Assembly: GCA_002428325.1 (NCBI GenBank)
Contig: DIVR01000077.1
Location: forward strand, 1 to 56,332
Reading direction: 5' to 3'
Source: a bacterium UBP4_UBA6127
GTDB lineage: Bacteria; UBP4; UBA4092
Length of the DNA stretch: 56,332 nt
The position numbers and the translations under genes were made by a program. Below, piece after piece: positions 1 through 6,900 of the stretch. Each line of letters opens with the position of its first letter. Within the stretch, counting starts at the first letter, position 1. The notes under the pieces were generated by a model. It had not been told where the DNA came from. It saw nothing but the letters and a program-made list of their open reading frames with translations, and made no database searches.

Positions 1-354
1 GCTCTGGGAATGACTGGGGAGGAAAGTGTAGTTCCATTATTAATGAACTGCACAAAATCTAATAACGAAATGACAAAAACCGCGGCTATTATCGCTTTAA
101 CAGAGAGATTTTGCGATTATCAATCTATTACACAAAAGAATATTCTTAAAACATTAATTTCTTTATCAGATGATAGTTCCTCCCAGGTGAGACAAGCTGT
201 TGCACAATCTTTGGGTAAATCAAAAGATAAGGAAGCTATTCCATATCTGGAAAAGATGTTGGAGGATTCCTATAGAATAAAACAATCACATGGTGATTAT
301 TATTATCCTGTAAGGGATATGGCACAGCATTCCTTAAGAGAAATCAGCCGATAA
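1..354 (+). CDS. HEAT-repeat protein, 3' part (5' end outside window)
   Basis: The reading frame is open from base 1 to the TAA at 352-354, so the gene begins upstream of the window. The visible 117 residues carry helical HEAT-like repeats (SSQVRQAVAQSLGKSK, EAIPYLEKML), a fold that usually acts as a protein-binding scaffold. It is a paralogue of the complete gene at 1223-2107: bases 1-112 are identical to 1751-1862 and 244-293 to 1994-2043, while the DNA between and after these blocks has diverged. By analogy with that copy the missing N-terminus should carry a signal peptide, so the protein is probably periplasmic. It is followed directly by the small membrane-protein gene; the same order recurs downstream, so the two form one duplicated unit. 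No specific function can be assigned. Confidence 0.8.
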   Translation, partial: ALGMTGEESVVPLLMNCTKSNNEMTKTAAIIALTERFCDYQSITQKNILKTLISLSDDSSSQVRQAVAQSLGKSKDKEAIPYLEKMLEDSYRIKQSHGDYYYPVRDMAQHSLREISR

Positions 355-373
355 TGAGACTAATAATATATAA

Positions 374-413
374 AATCAGCAGGATAATGACTTATTTCAT
401 TATCCTGCTGATT
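374..413 (+). promoter_or_regulatory. inverted repeat over the start codon, copy 1
   Basis: The 17-bp arms 374-390 and 397-413 are perfectly complementary, with a 6-nt loop (391-396). The left arm contains AGGATAATG, that is the only SD-like bases and the start codon at 387. In mRNA the hairpin would hide the start. Compared with the copy at 2120-2167, three base pairs differ and all three differ on both strands (A-T to G-C, C-G to T-A, G-C to A-T). Confidence 0.7.
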
Positions 414-893
414 CTGGCTGGATTAGTTTTGATAGGGTTTTTATACCCTTATTATGTGAAATGGGAAGTAAAAGAGCGATCAAAGCCAGTTTATCATAGA
501 GCCAGGGAGGATGCTGTTCCTGAGATTGATATGCATCCTAAGTTCCGTGAAGATAATTTCTATAAAGGTAATTTAAGTTATAAAAAACCTTCAATTATAA
601 ACCAATTGTCTCCATCTTCTACTATCTTTATCCATAGTATCAGTTGGAATAAAACAACATCAGGGTATATTCATACTGTTGGAACGATGTACTATACTCC
701 AATTAGAGTCCGTGCTGAAAGAGTACATAAAACATTTATTGGATTAAGTTCATCTGATGTATATTCTACAATAGCGATTAGTAGCTCTTATTTATCACGA
801 TTTACCATTCAAACAGCTGAGTTCCATCCTCCTCTGGTTTTATCTGAAGGAACCAAGTTTAGTTTAAACTTTGATGAATGTTATTATAAATGA
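387..893 (+). CDS. small membrane-anchored protein, copy 1
   Basis: 168 residues: an N-terminal membrane helix (MTYFIILLILAGLVLIGFLY), then a charged stretch (VKWEVKERSKPVYHRARED) and a probable extracytoplasmic domain with no family I recognise. I chose the ATG at 387 because it gives exactly the length of the paralogue at 2137-2643 and aligns with its start; an upstream ATG at 354 overlaps the HEAT stop (TAATG) and is the alternative. About half of the residues are shared with copy 2, for example STIFIH.ISW.TTSGYIHTVG. The start codon lies in a perfect 17-bp inverted repeat (374-390 with 397-413), and only a closely spaced AGGA precedes it, so translation is probably coupled to the HEAT gene. 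Probably works with the HEAT protein; function unknown. Confidence 0.75.
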   Translation: MTYFIILLILAGLVLIGFLYPYYVKWEVKERSKPVYHRAREDAVPEIDMHPKFREDNFYKGNLSYKKPSIINQLSPSSTIFIHSISWNKTTSGYIHTVGTMYYTPIRVRAERVHKTFIGLSSSDVYSTIAISSSYLSRFTIQTAEFHPPLVLSEGTKFSLNFDECYYK

Positions 894-922
894 ATAATAC
901 AAATATGATATTTTTAAAGCAA

Positions 923-1144
923 AAAATTAGTTGATTTAATTATCCTGCTAATTTTAGCCAGATTAGTCTTACAAGTATTGTGTAAAAGAAGAGATAAAAC
1001 AGCAATCAAAACTAATATAATGAGGAGCTGGTTCCAGAAGTTGATATTCACCCGACACTTTTCATCGAAGATTTTTATGACCCTGAAGGACCCTACGCTG
1101 AAAAATATAAATCTAAAATTGAATATATTAAGAATCTAAAATAA
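923..1144 (+). pseudogene. decayed third copy of the small membrane-protein gene
   Basis: Two fragments in different frames match the small membrane-protein family. Around 937-980 the DNA reads LIILLILARLVL, matching the membrane helix of copy 1. Around 1019-1082 it reads EELVPEVDIHP followed by FIEDFY, matching EDAVPEIDMHP and DNFY. In-frame stops and a shifted frame separate them. The C-terminal two thirds of the family are missing; the frame closes at a TAA at 1142-1144. The arms 923-930 (AAAATTAG) and 948-955 (CTAATTTT) are the remains of the inverted repeat seen over the start codons of the intact copies. This is the scar of an additional duplication of the HEAT/membrane-protein unit. 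Confidence 0.75.
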
Positions 1145-1222
1145 AAAAGGTTATTTAACATACTGTTACCTGTGTCGCTGGGAATGCATATCATAGTGAG
1201 GATTGTCGATGAGGAAAATAAT

Positions 1223-2107
1223 ATGAGATTGTTTACTTTTGCAGGTGTTATGGTTTTGATTTTAAGTAGTTCGTTTGTTATGGCTCAACCCTATGATCTT
1301 GACAGCTTAACTGACCCCCTTAGCCCGAAATCATCCGAATATTTTAATATATTGCAAAAAAAGAAAGACCCAGCACTAACTAATGCCCTGTTATCTAAAA
1401 TGACTACTTCCAAAAATACGCAAGTACGAATACATTGTGCCAGAATCCTACTGGCAGCGGATAATACTCCTACGTTAAGGAAAAGTTATCTAGATGCCTT
1501 TAAATATGAGAAAGAAACCAGGGCAAAGACAATGCTGGCAATGACTATAGGCCATAGAAGAATTACCGAAGCTTTACCAGAATTGAAGAAATATGTACTA
1601 TCTGAAGGTAACAATGATTATATGATGTTTGAATCTAAAGGTGTTTGTATTCAGTCTCTGGGACAATTAGGCAAGGTCAGCACGCCGGTGCTAACTTCTT
1701 TTGCCGCAAATACCCAATTAATGAATTTGTATTCTACTCATATCATGTATGCTCTGGGAATGACTGGGGAGGAAAGTGTAGTTCCATTATTAATGAACTG
1801 CACAAAATCTAATAACGAAATGACAAAAACCGCGGCTATTATCGCTTTAACAGAGAGATTTTCTAATTATTCGCCCGCCACTCAAAAGAGTATTCTCAAC
1901 ACTTTAATTTTATTATCAGAAGATAGTTCTGCTCAGGTGAGGCAATCTGTTGCGCAATCATTGGGTCAATCTAAGGCAAAAGGAGCTATTCCCTATCTGG
2001 AAAAGATGTTGGAGGATTCCTATAGAATAAAACAATCACATGGAGATTATTATTATCCTGTCAGGGATATGGCAAAAAATGCATTGATAGAGATTAACAG
2101 ATTATAA
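1223..2107 (+). CDS. secreted HEAT-repeat protein
   Basis: 294 residues from the ATG at 1223, chosen because it follows a GAGGAA box at 1211-1216 and begins a clear signal peptide (MRLFTFAGVMVLILSSSFVMA, cleavage before QPYD). An upstream GTG at 1172 would bury that signal. The mature protein is made of short helical pairs of HEAT type: NTQVRIHCARILLAAD, ITEALPELKKYVL, AQVRQSVAQSLGQSK, GAIPYLEKML. Such repeats form curved scaffolds for protein-protein binding and have no catalytic residues. The C-terminal half is nearly identical to the partial gene at 1-354, in a mosaic of identical and diverged blocks that suggests gene conversion. The small membrane-protein gene follows after 29 bp. The region is visibly more AT-rich than the rest of the window. 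Confidence 0.85.
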   Translation: MRLFTFAGVMVLILSSSFVMAQPYDLDSLTDPLSPKSSEYFNILQKKKDPALTNALLSKMTTSKNTQVRIHCARILLAADNTPTLRKSYLDAFKYEKETRAKTMLAMTIGHRRITEALPELKKYVLSEGNNDYMMFESKGVCIQSLGQLGKVSTPVLTSFAANTQLMNLYSTHIMYALGMTGEESVVPLLMNCTKSNNEMTKTAAIIALTERFSNYSPATQKSILNTLILLSEDSSAQVRQSVAQSLGQSKAKGAIPYLEKMLEDSYRIKQSHGDYYYPVRDMAKNALIEINRL

Positions 2108-2119
2108 AAACATTAATAA

Positions 2120-2167
2120 CAAAAGTTAACAGGATAATGATTTATATCATTATCCTGTTAACTTTTG
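2120..2167 (+). promoter_or_regulatory. inverted repeat over the start codon, copy 2
   Basis: The 22-bp arms 2120-2141 and 2146-2167 are perfectly complementary around a TTAT loop. The ATG of the following gene (2137) and its AGGA are in the left arm; the right arm encodes the start of the membrane helix. The structure corresponds to 374-413 in the other copy, with compensatory changes at three pairs. It lies between two genes of one likely operon and has no U-tract, so a simple terminator is unlikely. Confidence 0.75.
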
Positions 2168-2643
2168 CAGGGTTTATCTCTATAGCGTTTATCTATCCGT
2201 TATATGTGAAATGGGAGATAAAGCAACGCTCAATACCTATTATTTATGAGGCCAGAGAGGATTTGGTTCCAGAGATAGATAGACACACAAAACTATGCAT
2301 CGAAGATTTTTATGAAGGAGCCATGAGTTATAAAAACACAACTATTATTAATCAATTAACCCCATCATCAACTATTTTCATCCATAATATCAGCTGGGAT
2401 ACTACTTCTTCGGGATATATCCATACGGTGGGGAATATGCTTTATACACCGATTAAAGTTCGAGCTGAAAGAGTTCATGAAACTGGAATAATTTTCTCCT
2501 CTTCAGGAAAAAGTATAATGATTTCAATTGATAGTGTAGGTTTATCAAAATATACCGTTCATACAGCAACCTTTCATCCCCCTCTTGTTTTAAGCGATGC
2601 AACTACTTTTAGTTTGAGCTTATTTGAGTGTTATTTTAAGTGA
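2137..2643 (+). CDS. small membrane-anchored protein, copy 2
   Basis: 168 residues with one N-terminal membrane helix (MIYIIILLTFAGFISIAFIYP) followed by a basic/acidic juxtamembrane stretch and a likely extracytoplasmic beta-rich domain. Paralogue of 387-893: shared blocks include YVKWE, PEIDRH, SSTIFIHNISW, SSGYIHTVG and FHPPLVLS near the C-terminus. It follows the HEAT-repeat gene by 29 bp, as copy 1 does, so the pair behaves as a unit. Its ATG lies inside a 22-bp perfect inverted repeat. I do not recognise the family; the conserved SGYIHTVG segment is the best handle for a profile search. Confidence 0.75.
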   Translation: MIYIIILLTFAGFISIAFIYPLYVKWEIKQRSIPIIYEAREDLVPEIDRHTKLCIEDFYEGAMSYKNTTIINQLTPSSTIFIHNISWDTTSSGYIHTVGNMLYTPIKVRAERVHETGIIFSSSGKSIMISIDSVGLSKYTVHTATFHPPLVLSDATTFSLSLFECYFK

Positions 2644-3022
2644 ATAAGGTAAAAAAACCATATTAAAAGATGCTTTTTATACAGGGAAACTCTCATAAAC
2701 ATACAGCTCTCCCTTAATCAAATACATCCCAATCCCATCCATCTGGTTTCGGGTTCTCCCCCCTTAATCTATAAGCCTTAATAAAACCAACCCTGGTTAT
2801 TTTCAATTAACTCAGAAGGGTATCATCAAAATCAGCCTCTCAACCAAACTTACCTTTTTGACTGCTGTCAAAAAACAGAAGCTGGGGGGAGCTGCCGCCT
2901 TTACCCTTTGCTGTCATTATCCATCTTTAATACGCGGGGAAAATTGTCTCTATATTTATCTTATCGGCTCATGGGAAGATATTGGAACACTGGGCGTATT
3001 AACAATAGGTAAGAGGAAAAAA
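2644..3022. other. intergenic region before the sigma-factor operon
   Basis: No gene is seen. The reading frame of the sigma factor is open back to 2858 but has no ribosome binding site there. The main content is the palindrome at 2855-2874. A good -10 box for a housekeeping promoter is not evident, which fits control by an alternative sigma factor. Confidence 0.5.
2855..2874. promoter_or_regulatory. palindromic TTTTTGAC-TGCT-GTCAAAAA box
   Basis: Eight-base arms TTTTTGAC and GTCAAAAA flank a 4-nt centre. It is a member of the window-wide palindrome family whose best form is TTTTGACAGCTGTCAAAA. It sits 149-168 bp upstream of the ECF sigma-factor start, so it may be an operator or upstream promoter element for that operon. 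Confidence 0.55.
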
Positions 3023-3628
3023 ATGGGTTTTGAAAAAACCGAGCGGACAGATGAGGATTTAATGAAGTCTTATCTGGCAGGAGATCTGGATGCTTTTGAG
3101 CATCTGGCTCTCCGCTATGAGAAACTGTTGGTCAATTATGCCTATTCATTTCTTCGCCGCCAATCCGTAAGCGAAGATATCGTACAGGATGTCTTTATGA
3201 AACTGGTGGAAAATAAAAAGAATTATGATACCAACCGGCCTTTTCGGCCCTGGATTTATCGGATTGCCCGAAACCGGATTTATGATGAACTGCGGAAAAT
3301 CCGCCGCTGGAATATATTTCATTTCCGGACAGATACCGAACCGGAAGCTCCTCAGCAAATCGGGGAAATACCGGACCCTCTCGGCTCACCCAGGGAGACT
3401 CTAAATCAGAGTGAGCTATGTGCCAGCCTTCAAAAAGGCCTTGGGAAACTGGATACCCGGTCCCGGGACTTGCTGGTCCTAAGATATTTACAGAGGCTCC
3501 CGGTCCGGGAGGTCTCAGAAATCATGGGAATCCCCGAAGGAACCGTTCATTCGGGTACCCATCGGGCTTTAAAATTACTGGAAAAGATATTAAACCAATA
3601 TGGAATCACTGGGGAGGACCTGCCATGA
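3023..3628 (+). CDS. ECF-family RNA polymerase sigma factor
   Basis: 201 residues from the ATG at 3023, which follows an AAGAGGAA ribosome binding site. Region 2 is about residues 12-85, with the DIVQDVFMKL segment of sigma-70 family factors and RPFRPWIYRIARNRIYDELR typical of ECF factors. Region 4 is about 135-190 (RDLLVLRYLQRLPVREVS, then the helix-turn-helix IPEGTVHSGTHRALKLL). Length and the absence of regions 1 and 3 are normal for ECF factors. It directs RNA polymerase to a dedicated promoter set. The stop overlaps the start of the FecR-type gene by 4 bp (ATGA), the usual sigma/anti-sigma coupling. The palindrome at 2855 lies upstream and might mark the regulon; that is inference. Confidence 0.92.
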   Translation: MGFEKTERTDEDLMKSYLAGDLDAFEHLALRYEKLLVNYAYSFLRRQSVSEDIVQDVFMKLVENKKNYDTNRPFRPWIYRIARNRIYDELRKIRRWNIFHFRTDTEPEAPQQIGEIPDPLGSPRETLNQSELCASLQKGLGKLDTRSRDLLVLRYLQRLPVREVSEIMGIPEGTVHSGTHRALKLLEKILNQYGITGEDLP

Positions 3629-4407
3629 CTGATAATACGGATAAACTGGCTACCCTTTTATCCCAAGTTACCTCCCGGGAAACTTCGCCTGAATTCCATA
3701 CCCGGTTAATGAAGAAAATTCATCAAGCCGAAAGCCTGGCAACCCTCGGTACTACCCTGGGAGCTGTCTATCTGGAACCCAAAAAAACCTCTGAACCTCG
3801 GATGGCCCAATCAGGCGAAGCATTATTCGCAGGAGACCGGATCCTGACCCGGAAGACGGGTAAAACCTATATCCTCTTCAAAGATGGGACTCAATTATGG
3901 TTAAATCAGGAATCGACTCTGGTCATTGGGGATACCCCTCGGCAACACCAGCTTCCCTTGGGGGAATTACTGGCTTTTGTTACCCGGGCTAAAACCCGTA
4001 AAGACCGGTTTATCCTGAAAACCCCCTCGGCTTTGGTGGAAGTATTAGGCACCGAATTTGATATTGCCATCACCACTGACCAGTCCAGTCTGCTGACAGT
4101 CCTCAGGGGGAGAGTCCAATTCCAGAATGACAAAGGGAGTTTACGGCTGAAATCCAAGTACCAATCCACGGCTAAACCTTCCCAAAAACCTTCCAGGCCC
4201 CAAAAGGTAAAGACTCTGGAGAAAATCCAATGGACTCAAGACTTAGCCCTCCAGGCTGCTAAAGAAGAAAATAATACCCTGCCGGAGACCCTGACCCAAC
4301 CCGAAAGGTTTAATAACACCTTCTCTCCGGGTAAGACCCTTCTAATCCTGGCATTCACCGGAATCTTGGGTTATCTCCTGGGGTACCTTTATGGAATGTG
4401 GCAATAA
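3625..4407 (+). CDS. FecR-domain anti-sigma/signal protein with C-terminal membrane anchor
   Basis: 260 residues, start at 3625 in a 4-bp overlap with the sigma-factor gene. Residues about 45-175 form a FecR domain: the repeated beta pattern AGDRILTRKTGKTYILFKDGT, LWLNQESTL, then TPSALVEVLGTEFDIAI and VLRGRVQF. A proline/lysine-rich linker follows, and the only hydrophobic helix is at the very end (about residues 236-256, LLILAFTGILGYLLGYLYG). Classical FecR proteins have a membrane helix before the FecR domain, placing that domain in the periplasm. Here the order suggests a tail-anchored protein with the FecR domain in the cytoplasm, able to bind the sigma factor directly. Role as a regulator of the preceding sigma factor is inferred from family and coupling. 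Confidence 0.85.
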   Translation: MTDNTDKLATLLSQVTSRETSPEFHTRLMKKIHQAESLATLGTTLGAVYLEPKKTSEPRMAQSGEALFAGDRILTRKTGKTYILFKDGTQLWLNQESTLVIGDTPRQHQLPLGELLAFVTRAKTRKDRFILKTPSALVEVLGTEFDIAITTDQSSLLTVLRGRVQFQNDKGSLRLKSKYQSTAKPSQKPSRPQKVKTLEKIQWTQDLALQAAKEENNTLPETLTQPERFNNTFSPGKTLLILAFTGILGYLLGYLYGMWQ

Positions 4408-4441
4408 TCAACCTGGTTTTCTGTTCGAATAAACGGGGTGA

Positions 4442-4470
4442 GACCCAGGCTGATGGTTACAGCCTGGGTC
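4442..4470 (+). promoter_or_regulatory. conserved hairpin, copy 1 (GACCCAGGCTG stem)
   Basis: Arms GACCCAGGCTG (4442-4452) and CAGCCTGGGTC (4460-4470) enclose the loop ATGGTTA. Flanking CGGGG and CCCCG could extend the stem. A second copy with the same arms and loop start (ATGGCAA) is at 25592-25620. Both lie 40-140 bp before secreted-protein genes and are followed by A-rich DNA, not a U-tract, so this is more likely a leader structure than a terminator. Confidence 0.55.
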
Positions 4471-4512
4471 CCCCCGGCAAAATAAAATAAACCTAAAAGG
4501 AGAAGGAATAAG

Positions 4513-5040
4513 ATGAGATACTCGAAATTTGTAGTTCTGGTCGGTGCTTTGGCAACCTTTGGCATGTGCTTCTACCTGGGATATCAACAGGTTCTGGCAG
4601 TCCGGAAAGACCCTGGAAAGAATCCAGCCGCTCAATCAGCCAACCTCGCATCCAAACCTTCAAAAGATATTTATGAGATTGCGCTGACATTACGGCTCAA
4701 ACCCGATAAGGAAATCCTGGTAGGAACCCTTCCTGAAAAGGGAATTTCTATCTATCTTCTCACCCATGTCCTGCCTGAATCCAATCCTAAGACTGTTGAG
4801 TTAAACTACCAGCTGAGAAGCAAGGACGGCAAAACCGTTCTCTCAGCTCCCAAGATTAAAACCTTCCTGGATTCAGAATGCCGCTTAGAAAACCGTTATC
4901 CGGACTCGCCGTCATCTAAGTCCCCCTCTTATTACCAGATAACTTCATTGGTCACCCAAGCTCCAAACAATACCTATCAGGCCAAAATCCATATTGTAAT
5001 GAGTAATGTTGCCATGGACACATCCTCTCAGCCAAAATAG
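4513..5040 (+). CDS. membrane-anchored protein of unknown function
   Basis: 175 residues with a strong ribosome binding site (AAAAGGAGAAGG) before the ATG. Residues 6-28 are one hydrophobic helix (FVVLVGALATFGMCFYLGYQ), either a membrane anchor or an uncleaved signal. The remainder is a probable extracytoplasmic beta-rich domain (IYEIALTLRLKPDKEIL, TVELNYQLRSKDGKTVL) without a family I recognise. It follows the sigma/FecR pair by about 105 bp and has the GACCCAG hairpin in its leader. It could be the third gene of the sigma operon, for example a sensor or target in the envelope, but the hairpin may uncouple its expression. No cysteine-based or catalytic motif is visible. Confidence 0.7.
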   Translation: MRYSKFVVLVGALATFGMCFYLGYQQVLAVRKDPGKNPAAQSANLASKPSKDIYEIALTLRLKPDKEILVGTLPEKGISIYLLTHVLPESNPKTVELNYQLRSKDGKTVLSAPKIKTFLDSECRLENRYPDSPSSKSPSYYQITSLVTQAPNNTYQAKIHIVMSNVAMDTSSQPK

Positions 5041-5071
5041 GAAATGGGTCATAAAAAGGAGTCCTCTCCGT

Positions 5072-5233
5072 ACCCCCACCGTCTCCTTACCGCCGTGATT
5101 ATTTGACAACTGTCAAAAAAATCGTATAATGAGGAATAGTAGGGATGTATTCAGTTAACCCGGCCAGATAACAGTTCAAGCTGACCAATCCCGATCACTG
5201 GCCGTTGTGGAAAACTGAGGAGACGGTGGGGGT
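5072..5233. repeat. 160-bp segment bounded by a 16-bp perfect inverted repeat
   Basis: ACCCCCACCGTCTCCT at 5072-5087 is the exact reverse complement of 5218-5233. GTCTCCTTACC also occurs directly repeated at 5081-5091 and 5232-5242. The segment encloses a promoter and a palindrome and ends just before the truncated prepilin. It may be the end-structure of a small non-autonomous element or a long-range RNA stem. No transposase is present. Confidence 0.45.
5103..5130 (+). promoter_or_regulatory. sigma-70 promoter overlapped by a TTTGACA/TGTCAAA palindrome
   Basis: TTGACA at 5103-5108, 16-bp spacer, TATAAT at 5125-5130: both consensus boxes. The -35 box is the left arm of the palindrome TTTGACA-AC-TGTCAAA (5102-5117), so a protein bound there would compete with RNA polymerase. 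It points toward the short prepilin reading frame at 5257. Confidence 0.65.
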
Positions 5234-5256
5234 CTCCTTACCTAAGGGGGGTTCTT

Positions 5257-5382
5257 ATGAAGGGCCCCAAACCTATCAGGGATTTCACGTTGGTAGAATT
5301 ACTGATGGTCGTATCTATAATAGCAATCCTGGCAGCCATCACCCTCTCCCTGATATCCGGTGAAATAACCAGCTTTCGGTAA
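5257..5382 (+). pseudogene. truncated type IV prepilin-like reading frame (41 aa)
   Basis: The ATG at 5257 opens a 41-residue frame with the conserved prepilin N-terminal helix: FTLVELLMVVSIIAILAAI, including the Glu at position +5. Two features are abnormal. The residue before Phe is Asp instead of the Gly required by prepilin peptidase, and the frame stops after SGEITSFR where a pilin would continue with its globular domain. The following 100 bp hold no obvious continuation in any frame. A strong promoter lies at 5103-5130 and a GGGGGG tract precedes the start. Most likely a remnant of a pilin gene; a functional mini-protein is possible but unsupported. Confidence 0.55.
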
Positions 5383-5483
5383 AAACCAGCCAGGTAAGTA
5401 CCAGGATGAAAAACTCCATCGCTTTTTCAGAAGGTAGGGGGATATATGCTCATCCTTTTCTTTTTATAAACCCGCCCCTTGCC

Positions 5484-6755
5484 TTAAAACAAGGTTTTTA
5501 GAAGATGAAGCATCTTGTTATATAGCAGGCCCCGATTTTCCTTCCATAGATATTCAGGGCTGGTTTTGGCATCCCCCATTTTCCATTGATAGAAATATCT
5601 CTCATTATTCCAGTTGATGGAATAATAGACATATTGGGAATCGGGAGAAAATCTATGAAATTCAAGGAATTGGGAATCCGCCGGAAGCGGAATCTGAAGA
5701 TTTGATTTTTCGGTCAAGTCAGCGACAAACCCGGGAGAGACGTAAACATATCGGCCGTTCCTGGATAGTTCAAAATACTCAGGAGAAGATGAGACATCTT
5801 TTTCCCCTTTTTTTAAAGAGATTATATCGTCAGGTTTATTCAAGGCAGCATCCCATTGTCTCAGCAGATAATGGTCCTGGGTCTCCGTATTTTCTTTGAT
5901 TTCCCACCAAACCGGTTTGTTCAGCCAGGACTGCCTGATTATCACTGGAATAAAATCATATTTAGCCCAGGCAGCCTGAAGGTTTCTCATGGGGAAGCTC
6001 TCCAGCCGTTTCCCTTCATAATCAATTTTCAGAGTTGTCTGGATTTTTAAAAGTTCATCTCCCTCCGGCCAGGAGAAAGGGTCATACCCAGGAGAAGCCG
6101 AATCTATTGCCAGAGCCAGGATTTCCCGGGAATTCCTCAAACCAACCGATACATAATCAGGGTGGGATTGGATAGTATAAGGTTGAATAAATCCTGTTGT
6201 CCCGGACAGGAAGGTCTTTTTCCCATCCAGAGGATTCAAGGCATAAAGAGAGCCTGGATATTTTATGGAAAAGGTCCGGTTAAAAACTTTGAATCTCTCA
6301 AAAGAAGCATCTTCGGGAGGAATCGTAATCAATAAGGGTTTATTGGGGTCGATTTGAGAAAAGACCAGGACTTTATCAGACCGGGCAGGCCACCAGGCTT
6401 GATGATAGAGTTTAGTTTTCCAAAGAGACTTGTTGAAATGGCCGGTCGAATCATACAAAACAGTTTCATAATTCCGAAGTTTGAACCGGTAATAAGGGGA
6501 AAGAATTGAATCAGCGACTCCCTGGGGATACGCTTCAATATCCCGATAAGTCGCCAGGACCCAATGATGGTCCGGAGAATAATCAGCCGTAATCAATTGT
6601 CTGCCAGCCGGGGGGGGGATCCTCTGAATCATCCCATCCTCGCTAATGAGGACTATTTCATTCCCCTTCTGCCAGACAATGCCGCACACACCCTGATAAG
6701 GCAGGCAAGCCATCAGGCCGGCTGCTAATACCATGAGAAATAAAAATCTTCTCAT
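5484..6755 (-). CDS. lipoprotein with TolB/WD40-like beta-propeller
   Basis: 423 residues; GGAGGG precedes the ATG at 6755. The N-terminus is a lipoprotein signal with lipobox GLMAC (Cys about residue 17), so it should be attached to a membrane after export. The rest reads like PD40/TolB-type propeller blades, each with a strand pair and a D-H/W turn: ADYSPDHHWVLATYRD, WWPARSDKVLVFSQ, YFELSRNGRYVYVSPG, FHRFSPDSQYVYYS. Such propellers usually bind other proteins or ligands. It is downstream of, and co-oriented with, the membrane-protein gene at 6901-8217 after a 145-bp gap. No enzymatic motif is visible. Confidence 0.7.
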   Translation of the reverse strand: MRRFLFLMVLAAGLMACLPYQGVCGIVWQKGNEIVLISEDGMIQRIPPPAGRQLITADYSPDHHWVLATYRDIEAYPQGVADSILSPYYRFKLRNYETVLYDSTGHFNKSLWKTKLYHQAWWPARSDKVLVFSQIDPNKPLLITIPPEDASFERFKVFNRTFSIKYPGSLYALNPLDGKKTFLSGTTGFIQPYTIQSHPDYVSVGLRNSREILALAIDSASPGYDPFSWPEGDELLKIQTTLKIDYEGKRLESFPMRNLQAAWAKYDFIPVIIRQSWLNKPVWWEIKENTETQDHYLLRQWDAALNKPDDIISLKKGEKDVSSSPEYFELSRNGRYVYVSPGFVADLTEKSNLQIPLPADSQFLEFHRFSPDSQYVYYSINWNNERYFYQWKMGDAKTSPEYLWKENRGLLYNKMLHLLKTLF

Positions 6756-6900
6756 AACCCTCCTCTTTCGTCTCCCTCAAGACTTAAAAACCTTTCGGTT
6801 TATAAGGAGTTATTTCTTTAATACTTTCTCTACAACTATTAAACTACTGTAACAGACATATCAACTCGCTAACATATAACATAATTAACTTTTATCAGTT

